Under the pieces are notes generated by a model. The model worked only from the letters and a program-made list of their open reading frames with translations. It was not told the DNA's origin and ran no database searches. A program made the position numbers and the translations under genes. From the NCBI GenBank assembly GCA_949152475.1, contig OX424564.1, positions 27,836,165 through 27,900,164 on the forward strand: a stretch of DNA of 64,000 nt, written 5' to 3'. This document shows positions 10,068 through 19,597 of this stretch, one piece after another; positions within the stretch are counted from its first letter, which is position 1; every line of letters begins with the position of its first letter. The DNA is from Terebella lapidaria (taxonomy: Eukaryota; Annelida; Polychaeta; Terebellida; Terebellidae).

Positions 10068-13000
10068 CTATTCTGGAGCCAATACTTTAAGGACTGCCTG
10101 TCCTATTTCTGGCTTCATACCTGGAAATATGTCCTCGCTGGCAAGCTGTTTTAACACTTGAACCTTGTTCAACCAGTCTGGCTGATGGCTCATCACATAT
10201 TCCTCCGTGTTGTACCGTGCCGGTGGTTTACGTGACCTACCCGACCTTCGAGGGGCAGGCACTGGTGCTGCTGCTACTTCCTGCAATGGCACTGGCGGCA
10301 TCTCAGGTCTTGCCAGCACTGGCGTCTGTGGTCTTACCACTTCTGGCGACTCGGGAGGTCCGACATCCAGCTCCGGCTCCACTGGGTCGACCATGACCCC
10401 ACTCTCGACTTCCACTGCGTAATCGCCACCGCTCTCGTCACTAGACGACTCTCCAGAAGTTGAGTCATCACTCTCCACCCCCGCTTGAGAAGCATCCTCA
10501 GGACTAAACTGATCCTCAACACTAACCTTTTGGTGGGAGTCACTGGATGTCTCAATGGGCAGACTTCCTATGGGCAGAAGTTTGTTCCTGTGCAGCGTGC
10601 GTTCTGCACCCTGGCCATCTTCTCGCCTAACAACATACACTGGAATGTCGGGACTCACCTGCCTGATGACTTCATATGGGTGGTCTTCATATTTATTGGC
10701 CAGCTTGTGCTTCCCGGTAAATGCAAGAATTCTAACCAGCACGCGATCACCAGTTTCTAGGACCGCACCTTTGGACCTCAGGTCGTAATATCGCTTCTGC
10801 TTACCTTGGGCTTTGCCTGTTGTTTCCAATGCTAACTCGTAACTGCTCTGCAGTCTGTCCCTAAGATCCTGGACGTACTCACCATAGTCTCTGTGAGTGG
10901 TAGTTTCATTACCCAAGCCAAGAGCAAAGTCTATTGCGATCCGCGGAGCGCGTCCAAACATTAGATAAAACGGAGACTCACCTGTTGTGTCATGCCTGGT
11001 ACAATTGTAGGCATGTACAATTGGTGCTATATGGTCCTTCCAAGCCTGTTTCTGTGCAGGTCCCAGGGTACCTAGCATGGAGATTAGCGTCTGATTAAAC
11101 CTTTCTGTTACCCCATTCCCGGACGGATGATAAATACTCGTCCTGGACTTCGACATCCCAGTTAGCCGACATAGTTCTCTCACGATATTACCCTCAAAAG
11201 TCTTACCTTGATCCGAGTGCAGCCTTTTGGGGAAACCGTAGTGACATACAAATTCCTGGAAAAATACCTGGGCTGTAGTTTTTGCCGTCATGTTGCGAGT
11301 TGGTATAGCCTGTGCATATTTCGTAAAATGATCAGTTACGACTAAGACGTACTGATACCCACCTTTCGATGCCTCTAGGGTCAAGTAATCAAGACATACT
11401 AGTTCTAACGGCTGCGACGTGGTTATATTTACAAGTGGGGCTTTATCCGGTGTGCGCTTCCTCATGATACATCTGACACACTTACCGACATACTCCTCCA
11501 AGTCCTTGGACATGTTAGGCCAATAGAACCTGTCTCTCAAGATTACATTACCTCGAGCCTGGCCCAAATGGCCAACGTCATCATGGGCTCCCTTTAGCGG
11601 AATCTTTCTATATGCTGAAGGCAGAACCAGTTGTAGTATCTCTGAACCATTTATCGTTACCTTTCGAAAGAGAACTCCACGTTGCACAATCAAATTCTTC
11701 ATCTCTTTCTGCAGGGATCTGGTCTCAGGTGTAGTAATCAAGTTCGAGTCAACAGTAGATTTGTTGGTTACAGCTCTGTGAAATATACTTACGACTGGAT
11801 CCTGTCTCTGACGTGTCCTCCATAACCGTACATCGATCAGTTCTCCATCATCTCCAATTTCATCCACGCACACATTCACACTCATACACACTGTGCTACT
11901 ATAACCTACCATACTTCCACATTTCCAGATTTCCTCGAGAACCTTTTCGGACACTTCTTCGTACTCACCATTCAGACGTGACAAAGCATCCGCATCCCTG
12001 TTCCTAGGTCCAGGGCGATAGTGCAGAGTAAAATTGTACTCTGACAGAGCGGCTACCCACCTCTGTCCAGTCGCGTCTAACTTAGCCGTGGACAACACGT
12101 ACGTGAGGGGGTTGTTGTCTGTAAACACCTTGAAAGACTTACACCCATACAAATAGTCATGGAATTTCTGACACACTGACCACTTCAAAGCCAAGAACTC
12201 GAGTTTGAATGCACTGTACCTCTTTTCTGACTTCGACAACCCTCTACTGGCGTACGCAACCACTCTGTTCTTACCACCGTGTTGCTGGTAGAGTACGGCA
12301 CCAAGGCCATCACCACTGGCGTCTATGTGCAGCTCATAGGGTTTAGCAAAATCTGGATAGCAGAGCACTGGAGGCGAGGTCAACAGATCCCTAAGCTTGT
12401 CAAATGCATCCTGTTGTTCTTGTTCCCATCTCCAGCTGGTACTTACCTGAATTTTCTTACGACCCCGTTTCTTCGGGTGGTTGACAATACCGGTCAACAG
12501 CTCATTCAAAGGCTTTGCAACCTGAGCAAAGTTTGGCACATACCTCCTATAATATCCCGCAAAGCCGAGAAAACTTCTCAGGCTGTCAACGTCGTGCGGC
12601 ACCGGCCAGTTCACAATTTTCATGGTTTTTTCCGGATCCGTACCGATTCCTGCTGAGGACACGATATGCCCAACATATCTTACCTTGCTTCTGCAGAAGT
12701 TACATTTCTTAGGTGAAAGCTTCATCCCAGCCTCTCTAAATCTGGCGAATACCTCACTCAACCTACTCATGTGTTCTTCGAATGTAGTTGAGAATACAAT
12801 CACGTCGTCGAGGAAAATCTCACAAATACGATGATTCAGGTCTCCCAATGCTTCCTCCATAAGACGCTGGTAGGTGCTTGGTGCATTGCTTAGCCCAAAG
12901 GGTAGCCTGTTGTACTCGAAGAAACCAATAGGACCTACCGTGAAAGCAGTCTTGGGTTTATCCTGCTCTGTGATCTCCACCTGGTGATACCCACTTTTCA

Positions 13001-14354
13001 TGTCCAGCACGCTAAAATAACTATTGCCAGCCAGACCTTCCAATAACTCTTCAACTCTGGGCAATGCATACGCATCTTTTACCGTCTTGGCGTTTAATTC
13101 CCGGAAATCGACACACAGCCTAAGACTCTTGTCTTTTTTACGTACCAAGACAATGTTGGACGACCATGGACTGTGCGACTTCTTTATTACCCTTGCATCC
13201 AATAGCTCCTTGAGATGAGCACGTAACTCATCGTAAACACCCCTTGGGATATACCTGTGTTTCTGCTTGAATGGGCAGTTGTCCTCCAGTTTGATCTCGT
13301 GTTTCACCAAACTCGTCAACCCTATGTCAAGGTCATTCTGCGAGAAAATATCTGGCCACTGCGATATAAAATCCTTGAGCTCACGTACCTGATCACCATC
13401 CAAGTCATTGTCATCCCAGGAAATCTTCTCTAGGAAAGATACATCAGCTGAAATACTCACCGACTCCTGTGGCTCAGACACATCCATGGAGCATGCTTGC
13501 AGCTGGCACACCACGGCATGTGAAGGAATGACGACCGTGCTCGCTGTGTGGTTGGACACCTGAACTGGCACACCATCCATGTCTTTGCTATACTTTACTA
13601 GGGCCGGAGTTACCTCCACGTCTGCTGGTAACACAGAACTCGACTCCTCCTGAATGATTGCACAGCACGTCTGCTCGACCAACTTCTTACCAACCTTACA
13701 GGTCAGCATTACCGAGGTGTTGCTTGGTACAACTACCTTGCTGAACATGGACTTCAGCACACACAGCTTACCGTCTGAACGAGATAACTCCTTCGACGTG
13801 AGATTCATGGATCTGAATGCTAGTTCAAAGCTCGTATGAACTTTAGCCACTTGTATGTACCGTACACCATATTTACCTTGCAGAAGGTCCATCAGTGGAG
13901 ACAGCACGTTTGTTCCCACTATGACCGGAACTCTACTTCCATACCTGGTGTCTGGCGTTACCAAAAACAGTCCTTTTACAGTTTCTGACATACCTGGGAG
14001 TGAAACATCAGTTTCAATGTAGCCATCATAGGGCAAAGGGTGGCCACTAGCACCCTCTATCTGCAGGATATGATCCAAGGATTGGATAGGCACACCCTCA
14101 AATAGCTCGTGGTACTTACTTTTACTTATTGTTGACACAGTTGAACCAGTGTCCAAAAGTGCCAGAACCTTGTTGTCGTTTACCATAATCTCTGCCTCAT
14201 TTGCATAACCCGTGACTTTTCCACAACACTTGGAGGTTGTGAAAAATATTAAAATGTCGCCGGGTGGCGAAATGACGAGCCACTCGGTGTTTTTTAATAT
14301 TTTATTTCCGATACAACAAACCCTGAAACAACAACATAACAAAAATAATATCAC
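10068..14354 (-). CDS. Gypsy pol polyprotein (PR-RT-RH-INT)
   Basis: The 1428-codon frame has no internal stop. Domains in order: aspartic protease with LLDTGS (DTG at 68-70); reverse transcriptase with LCVDFRELN (about 413-421), SVLDMKSGYHQ (448-458) and FLDD (514-517); RNase H with D678, E719, D746 and D787/D789; integrase with an HHCC zinc motif (H924, H929, C959, C962) and the catalytic triad D989, D1048, E1084 (35 residues between the last two); then a GPY/F-like C-terminal module and a Pro- and acid-rich tail. Residues 1 to about 33 are translated from the LTR, the listed start is a GTG, and the first in-frame ATG is residue 57 just before the protease. The true start is therefore unknown and gag is missing. 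All catalytic residues I could check are present. Confidence 0.95.
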   Translation of the reverse strand: MILFLLCCCFRVCCIGNKILKNTEWLVISPPGDILIFFTTSKCCGKVTGYANEAEIMVNDNKVLALLDTGSTVSTISKSKYHELFEGVPIQSLDHILQIEGASGHPLPYDGYIETDVSLPGMSETVKGLFLVTPDTRYGSRVPVIVGTNVLSPLMDLLQGKYGVRYIQVAKVHTSFELAFRSMNLTSKELSRSDGKLCVLKSMFSKVVVPSNTSVMLTCKVGKKLVEQTCCAIIQEESSSVLPADVEVTPALVKYSKDMDGVPVQVSNHTASTVVIPSHAVVCQLQACSMDVSEPQESVSISADVSFLEKISWDDNDLDGDQVRELKDFISQWPDIFSQNDLDIGLTSLVKHEIKLEDNCPFKQKHRYIPRGVYDELRAHLKELLDARVIKKSHSPWSSNIVLVRKKDKSLRLCVDFRELNAKTVKDAYALPRVEELLEGLAGNSYFSVLDMKSGYHQVEITEQDKPKTAFTVGPIGFFEYNRLPFGLSNAPSTYQRLMEEALGDLNHRICEIFLDDVIVFSTTFEEHMSRLSEVFARFREAGMKLSPKKCNFCRSKVRYVGHIVSSAGIGTDPEKTMKIVNWPVPHDVDSLRSFLGFAGYYRRYVPNFAQVAKPLNELLTGIVNHPKKRGRKKIQVSTSWRWEQEQQDAFDKLRDLLTSPPVLCYPDFAKPYELHIDASGDGLGAVLYQQHGGKNRVVAYASRGLSKSEKRYSAFKLEFLALKWSVCQKFHDYLYGCKSFKVFTDNNPLTYVLSTAKLDATGQRWVAALSEYNFTLHYRPGPRNRDADALSRLNGEYEEVSEKVLEEIWKCGSMVGYSSTVCMSVNVCVDEIGDDGELIDVRLWRTRQRQDPVVSIFHRAVTNKSTVDSNLITTPETRSLQKEMKNLIVQRGVLFRKVTINGSEILQLVLPSAYRKIPLKGAHDDVGHLGQARGNVILRDRFYWPNMSKDLEEYVGKCVRCIMRKRTPDKAPLVNITTSQPLELVCLDYLTLEASKGGYQYVLVVTDHFTKYAQAIPTRNMTAKTTAQVFFQEFVCHYGFPKRLHSDQGKTFEGNIVRELCRLTGMSKSRTSIYHPSGNGVTERFNQTLISMLGTLGPAQKQAWKDHIAPIVHAYNCTRHDTTGESPFYLMFGRAPRIAIDFALGLGNETTTHRDYGEYVQDLRDRLQSSYELALETTGKAQGKQKRYYDLRSKGAVLETGDRVLVRILAFTGKHKLANKYEDHPYEVIRQVSPDIPVYVVRREDGQGAERTLHRNKLLPIGSLPIETSSDSHQKVSVEDQFSPEDASQAGVESDDSTSGESSSDESGGDYAVEVESGVMVDPVEPELDVGPPESPEVVRPQTPVLARPEMPPVPLQEVAAAPVPAPRRSGRSRKPPARYNTEEYVMSHQPDWLNKVQVLKQLASEDIFPGMKPEIGQAVLKVLAPE

Positions 14355-15093
14355 AGATAAAAGTTTCAGAACAACTGGCTTGGTCCTTCTAAATTAGGCG
14401 AAACAATAAATTGTACAATTACAATGCAATTGCAAACAAATTCAAATATTCCATATACTTTTAAGTATACCAGTACAGGATACACAATCATTCTCACCCA
14501 AGTGTTTTGACTTGAGGTTCCTCTAGATTCAGTCACTTAAGTTATGCTGTTGTCATCTATTCCTAAACCAGGAACAAGTATACTTTTGTTATTCACACAG
14601 TACTAAATGTGTACTAGAAAAATACTTAGAAATTAACCAACTGAGAAAATACAAGATGGCAGCCACACCATGTGCTTTGAAGGTCACCAAAGACAAATTA
14701 CTACCATTCTGAATCCAGTCATGAACACAAAATACATCTCAATATTTGTTAGGGTTAGAACATATAATAGTACTTACAAGCTGTGTTGAATCCAACTCCC
14801 TGTGATGCTCAAAGCAATGATTCAATATTCATGATAAACAGCATAAACTAAATTTCTATGGATGTGACCTTTCTTTGTCAATGGCTGTGACACAACTGGT
14901 CATAATTACATATGCCCCAACCTCATTGGTTCACAGGGAGTGGCCAGTCACTGGAGTGACCACCAGAGGCCAAAACCTATAGTACTGACACCTAGTGAAT
15001 ATTTAAACTAAACCATGATGACATTATGACATCCATCATAATGTATACTAATACTTACCTATATCATATGCTGAAAATATGATGGTTGTCACA
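14255..15093 (-). repeat. 5' LTR of Gypsy element
   Basis: It is an 839-bp direct repeat of 9092-9928 with the same terminal bases. The DNA just inside it (TTTTAATATTTTTC on the minus strand) carries no TGG-type primer-binding site. It joins almost at once to protease-coding sequence. Confidence 0.92.
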
Positions 15094-15097
15094 TTAA
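15094..15097. repeat. Gypsy target-site duplication, right (TTAA)
   Basis: This matches 9088-9091. The 20-bp array resumes just after it in the same orientation as before the insertion, confirming that the Gypsy element landed inside the left arm of the foldback element. Confidence 0.75.
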
Positions 15098-15155
15098 CAT
15101 GACACAAACCATTTTAACACGGCACAAACCTTTGTAGCATGGCACAAACCCCATG
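15098..15155. repeat. 20-bp tandem array, rest of left arm
   Basis: About three further units in left-arm orientation (ACACGGCACAAACC type) separate the Gypsy element from the point where the array changes direction. Confidence 0.8.
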
Positions 15156-15182
15156 TTGTAAAGGTTTGTGCTGTGATAGATA

Positions 15183-15256
15183 GGTTTGTGTCATGCTAGA
15201 AACTAGTTTCATAACTGAAAAAAACTGTTTACTAACTAGGAAACTAATTTCAAACC
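15183..15256. repeat. Internal extra copy of the foldback terminus
   Basis: The block with GCTAGAAACTAGTTTCATAAC and GTTTACTAACTAGGAAAC matches the right-end sequence at about 16082-16145 in the same orientation. The element therefore carries a second, internal right end. This suggests arm expansion by recombination or template switching, or two overlapping foldback copies. Confidence 0.75.
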
Positions 15257-16080
15257 TACTCTGTTATAAAGGTTTGGGCCCTGCTATATAGGTTTGCGCC
15301 GTGCTAAAAAGGTTTGTGCCCCGTTATAAAGATTTAGGCCCTGTTATAAAGGTTTGTGCTGTGTTTAAAAGTTTTGTGCCTCGTTTTAAAGGTTTATGCC
15401 CTGCTATAAAGGTTTGTGCCGTGTTGAAAAGGTTTGTGCCCTGCTATAAAGGTTTGTGCCGTGTTGAAAAGGTTTGTGCCTTGTTAAAAAGGTTTGTGCC
15501 GCGTTAAAAAGGTTTGTGCCCTGTTATAAAGGTTTGTGCCGTGTTAAAAAGGTTTGTGCCCTGTTATAAAGGTTTGCGCCATGTTAAAAACGTTTGTGCC
15601 CTGTTATAAAAGTTTGAGCCATGTTAAAAACGTTTGTGCCCTGTTATGAAGGTTTGCGCCCTGCTATAAAGGTTTATGCCCTGCTATAAAGGTTTGTGCC
15701 GTGTTATAAAGGTTTGTGCCATGCTAAAAAGGTTTGTGCCGTGCTTAAAAGGTTTGCGCCAAGTTAAAAAGATTTGTGCCATGTTATAAAGGTTTATGCC
15801 CTGCTATAAAGGTTTGTGCCGTGTTAAAAAGGTTTGTGCCCTGTTATAAAGGTTTGCGCCCTGCTATAAAGGTTTGTGCCGTGTTATAAAGGTTTGTGCC
15901 ATGCTAAAAAGGTTTGTGCCGTGCTAAAATGGTTTGCGCCAAGTTAAAAAGGTTTGTGCCGTGTTATAAAGGTTTATGCCCTGTTATAAAGGTTTGTGCC
16001 GTGCTAGAAAGGTTTGCGCCATGCTAGAAAGGTTTGCACCCTGCTAAAAACGTTTGTGCCGGGTGTAAAGGGTTTGTGCC
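15257..16080. repeat. 20-bp tandem array, right arm
   Basis: About 40 units of the GTGCCGTGTTAAAAAGGTTT type, the reverse complement of the left-arm unit, run without spacers. An open frame across part of it is an artefact of the 20-bp repeat. Confidence 0.9.
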
Positions 16081-16189
16081 TTGCTAGAAACTAGTTTTAT
16101 AACTGAAAATAACTGTTTACTAACTATGAAACTGATTTCAAAACCTTTCTTAACTCAGGCATGAATAATGGCAGCATTGGGCCGCCGTA

Positions 16190-16195
16190 TAAAAC
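16190..16195. repeat. Candidate target-site duplication of the foldback element, right copy
   Basis: TAAAAC here pairs with TAAAAT at 8379-8384. Confidence 0.55.
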
Positions 16196-16540
16196 AGATA
16201 CTGGACGATAGTTTTTCATTTCGTCCGTAGCACCAGTTTTGAAAATAGGAATTACTTTTGCTATTTTCAGCTCATTCGGAAAAATTCCATCTCTAAGTGC
16301 TAAATTGCAGATATGTACTATCTGTCGTAGTACTGCCGTAGAGACAGATTTTAGGATTGTAGAATTTAACCCATCCCAACCGAATGCTGTTGACTTCAAT
16401 TGTCCTATGATTTCTTGAATTTCATCTTCCGTTACTGGCGTGAGGAAAATCTATTCAGGATACTCCCCCCGCAAATAGTCAGCGGGGCATTTTGTTTGAG
16501 TTGGTATTTTTTCGGCCAATGATTTGCCGATATTTATGCC
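16190..16540 (-). pseudogene. LINE reverse transcriptase, 5' half (split element)
   Basis: Read on the minus strand this encodes a NIGKSLAEKIP-like stretch, then TEDEIQEIIGQLKSTAFGWD, LNLALRDGIFPNE-like sequence and the motif MKNYRPVSVL at the break. These are the spacer and first finger motifs that precede the part at 7030-8384. One stop codon lies in the upstream portion. The element is truncated at about 16540, before its endonuclease. Confidence 0.82.
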
Positions 16541-17002
16541 AAGTATGGTATGCCAAGTTATATGTTACATGCCCACCCCCCCCCCCCCCCCCCCCTATAA
16601 TTTCAGAAAAAATCCATGATAGCATTACCTAGGTCGCATTTCGTGTGTTTTGTCAACTTTTGTTCCTGTTTTCTTTTAGAATATATTTTTGTGTGACATG
16701 TACATTTGCATACGATGTATGTCATACCGATTATGTATATTGTATTTCGAATATGCATGTACATGTCACACAGTGTTATATTTGTAAGACCAATATAACA
16801 TTTTTATGTTTGCCCCCTTTTCACTGCACATGCTCGCATCGGTCTAACTTGTGTTTTCTTTTCAATTCTCAGAATGCACCACAGAGTATCCGAAGGTCAT
16901 GGCTTCTGGGGCCCTAGGTAGGCCCCATACTCCACGCCTGATTATTTTTTCCAGTACTTTAAAACTCTTATTTGATTCCATCTTTGTCTGTCAGATCACT
17001 TG
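16541..17002. other. Intergenic DNA with 20-bp poly(C) run
   Basis: A run of 20 C lies at 16576-16595, close to the truncation point of the split LINE. A MITE-like phrase (GGTATGCCAAGTTATATG) occurs at about 16547. I see no gene. Confidence 0.4.
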
Positions 17003-17279
17003 GTTTCCAAGGTCCAACTGCACATGTCGTATTTTAGCCACACTTTACGAAAAGTTCCTCTTAAGTCACACTTTTCGATTGCACACCTCTCACTTTGTGT
17101 CGAAGTTACACTTTAGAAGCCCTTAAATTTAGTGAAATTTTAGTGAGGCATGAGCCTCCCTAAAGCCGCACTTAGCGCAGTATGCCATGTATAATGTACG
17201 TATTTGAAGTTATTTGTACAACTATAGCATTGGGGGTTCTCGGAGATATAGATATATGTATGACGATATAGATAAAACC

Positions 17280-17470
17280 TCGAATCAAATGCAATGAATA
17301 ATACAAGTTATCATGGCCTTCAGACTCCAATAAGGCGTGATATCTGCCTGAAATCACTATATACCACGAGGCCGCAGGCCGAGTGGGATATGCTGACTGA
17401 AGGCAGATATCATGCCGTATTGGGGTCTGAAGTCCATGATAACTTGTATTATTCATTGCATTTGATTCGA
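17280..17470. mobile_element. Palindromic MITE-like element
   Basis: The left ~69 bp (TCGAATCAAATGCAATGAAT onward) match the reverse complement of the right ~69 bp with only a few differences. The centre, CCACGAGGCCGCAGGCCGAG, is itself nearly palindromic. Reading frames on opposite strands therefore start with the same peptide (MNNTSYHGLQTPIR), which reflects symmetry, not coding. A half copy follows directly at 17471-17575. It is a non-autonomous DNA element of unknown superfamily. Confidence 0.75.
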
Positions 17471-17575
17471 TATATCACCATATACCACGAGGCCGCAGGC
17501 CGAGTGGGATATGCTGACTGGAGGCAGATATCATGCCGTATTGGGGTCTGAAGTCCATGGTAACGATTTTATCAT
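17471..17575. repeat. Tandem half copy of the palindromic MITE
   Basis: It repeats the central and right-hand part of 17280-17470 (ATACCACGAGGCCGCAGGCC through GGGGTCTGAAGTCCATG) in direct orientation, then diverges. The arrangement implies slippage or recombination across the palindrome. Confidence 0.75.
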
Positions 17576-18479
17576 TGGATTATATGGAGCTCTCCAAAAC
17601 GTCATTCCGTATTACCCGCCTTAAGCCCACGAAACAGAAAATATCGTGGGGTTGTTACGGCGTGGTATTGTCGGGGAATTGACCAATCAGGATCGCGCAT
17701 TTTTTCAGCAACCCGATGATAATGAGTTATATATTATTCCAAATCCATAGGATTAACTTCAAGACGCGTGGGCTGTACATTTGTACAAATAATTGCGATG
17801 ACAAAAATCTATATCATTAAAATATGTTATGCTTTATATTTCCACATCTAACGTGATATTATTTCCCAAAACGTACCAATATACAAAGATGGGCGCAGGA
17901 CACATCCAATTAAAACATATTGTATCCGTGACATCTGTTATGATTTAACAGTTATTATTATGATTATAATAAATGATTTCATATATCCACTCGCTTGAGG
18001 TGACCATAATTGACAAACTTCGTGATATCTAAAAACGGATATTATATAATTCTATGAACATTCCATGGAATCAGATAATATTATGGTAATTGCATATACG
18101 TTCTGAATTTACTTGGAATTTTAATCCATGCCATTTTTCCCGTGTGATGCTCTCATCAATATTTCTTGCTTTTAGTAGCATGATTATAGCTATGAATTAT
18201 CGATAGCAGATTTCCTTGTTCATATGTTGTATGAGTTGAAAATGCAAGTCATTGTGACATGAGTATTGTGTCTTGCAGTTCGAGAATGCTCAAGAAATTC
18301 CTCGTTAGATACACTCCGCCGCACACTAACCAAAGTGAGGTCCTGAGTTGAACATGTGCAATACAAGCTACACTCTGCGAAAGTTCTGCTTTGCGGTCAC
18401 TTGGTGGAGTGTAACTTACGCTTAAGTTATACTTTTCCAAAGTACGACATGTGCAGTCGGGCCCAAGTTGTCTTGCTGC
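17576..18479. other. Intergenic DNA, no gene seen
   Basis: No supported coding region, RNA gene or array, apart from the weak terminal repeat at the right end noted for 17003-18470. Confidence 0.35.
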
Positions 18480-18960
18480 AGTATATTCTAGAACTAGGGC
18501 AAATTAATCCCTCTGAACGCCTAGACATGTTTGTGAAGAATGTCGACTCGCAAGAAAAAATCAAATTCAAGGCCGAAGTTCATTCCTAATACCCTTAAAA
18601 CACACTTTTTCTGGGCGAAAAGTTCGAGAATAACGTCCGTTGCGCTCCCCGATGCACTATCCGATATGTCGATGAACATGGAAATGTAAGCAAAATATTT
18701 ATGGTCACAGTTCACTAAAAAAAAATACTCTAAAACATATTTGTCTAGGGTGTCGAGTCCGAAAAGCTGTTTGTCTCTACCATTTCCCAGGTATCAATGA
18801 AAATATATCATACGGCCCTAGCAAACAAAATTTAGATCATGATCAAAGTTTACACCTAACAATACTGAGAGATGTTTGTCTAGGGCGATGAGTCTGAAAA
18901 TAACGTCCGTTTTGTACTGTGGTTTTTTTTAATACCCTACACAGGAGTCCGTCGCCGAGA
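18480..18960. repeat. Degenerate ~140-bp minisatellite
   Basis: Worn copies of the unit that is clear at 25850-26460 and 40430-42345 are seen. CTAGACATGTTTGT, GAGTCCGAAAA, ATAACGTCCGTT and GACTCGCAAGAAAAAA recur in the expected order. A further scrap lies at about 19950-19985. Confidence 0.55.
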
Positions 18961-19318
18961 TGTCAACAAAAATGAAGAAAGCCGAAACAAATATCAGGTC
19001 AATTGTCGTTTTCAAGAGATCAAAAAAATATATATTTCACTGCTGTAATTTGTAAATGACTATGGTTCTGAAATAATATAGGGGTATAAGAATTTCAACA
19101 AAGCCATGATATATTATTACTTAGGTGTTCATAGTTTTGCGCCAGTATCTGGAATCATAGGATATGTCGGATGGATACATTGTATAGAAGACATAAATGT
19201 AGTATGCGTTACTGGTAAAAGTTGGTGACTATGTGGGATGAGTGTTCAACAAAACATGTGTTCAAACATGTTTATAACTTGAGCAAATCTAGCCTATAAT
19301 GTGTAATGATGATGGTTG

Positions 19319-19597
19319 TAATGATGGTTGCCCGGTTAGCTCAGGTCGTATGTGGGCTGACTTCTCACCAATGCAGTCGGTTTGGGCGCGGGTTCGATCC
19401 CCGGCCTCGGCAGTATGTGAGGTGGTATGTGGTCGCCAAACCGAGCAAGTGGGTTTTCACCAGGTTCTCTGGTTTCCTCCCATGAGAATGACCACCCTTA
19501 CGCCAAGATCCAAGCCTACAAGAGATATTAATATAAGCACATGCTTGTTCGTCAATTGTTGTAAAATAAATGAAGTTTAAATTTTTGTTTAATGATG
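19319..19597 (+). mobile_element. tRNA-derived SINE with 8-bp target-site duplication
   Basis: The head (about 19329-19411) is tRNA-like, with an A box TTAGCTCAGGTCG near 19336 and a B box GGTTCGATCCC at 19391-19401, the internal RNA polymerase III promoter. A conserved-looking body follows, with GGTTCTCTGGTTTCCTCCCA at about 19463-19482, then an A/T-rich tail. TAATGATG at 19319-19326 recurs at 19590-19597, bracketing the element as a target-site duplication. The anticodon arm and acceptor pairing are imperfect, so it is not a working tRNA gene. Confidence 0.82.

Larger units (their letters stand above)
9092..15093 (-). mobile_element. Ty3/Gypsy LTR retrotransposon lacking gag
   Basis: Two direct repeats of 837 and 839 bp flank 4.3 kb containing one pol frame in the order protease, reverse transcriptase, RNase H, integrase, which defines Ty3/Gypsy. 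It lies on the minus strand, inserted in the 20-bp array of the foldback element. By eye the LTRs differ by four substitutions and one 2-bp indel, so the insertion is young. No gag and no recognisable primer-binding site exist: the pol frame is already open inside the 5' LTR and the protease begins soon after it. This looks like a deletion derivative that would need Gag supplied in trans. Confidence 0.92.
8385..16189. mobile_element. Foldback element with 20-bp repeat arms, interrupted by Gypsy
   Basis: The left end starts TACAGCGGCCCAATGCTGCC, and the right end is its near-exact reverse complement. The match continues for over 150 bp through CTGAGTTAAGA, GTTAGTAAACAGTTATTTTC and the first repeat units. 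Inside, both arms consist of 20-bp tandem repeats in opposite orientation. Excluding the nested Gypsy element, the foldback is about 1.8 kb and has no transposase I can see, so it is non-autonomous. Structure and size resemble FB-type foldback transposons, but the 5-6 bp candidate duplication does not match the 9 bp usual for Drosophila FB. The superfamily is unassigned. Confidence 0.8.
17003..18470. mobile_element. Possible TIR element, weak
   Basis: ACTGCACATGTCGTA near 17017 recurs as its reverse complement near 18440, with looser similarity on both sides. The interval may be a degraded DNA transposon that has taken in the palindrome at 17280-17470. No transposase is seen, and the arms are short, so this is tentative. 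Confidence 0.3.

Noticed and set aside
10207-13839. Plus-strand ORFs inside the Gypsy element
   Set aside because: All overlap the intact minus-strand pol frame and show no domain.
15301-15507. ORF across the 20-bp array
   Set aside because: It is a by-product of repeats with no start context or domain.
8480-16080. CRISPR-like regular repeats
   Set aside because: The 20-bp units are contiguous with no unique spacers, they switch orientation at the centre, and the setting is a eukaryotic transposon.
17172-17551. Two ORFs on opposite strands starting with the same peptide
   Set aside because: They are explained fully by the palindrome at 17280-17470.
19329-19411. Functional tRNA gene
   Set aside because: It has A and B boxes, but the cloverleaf is imperfect and it is followed by a SINE body, tail and target-site duplication.
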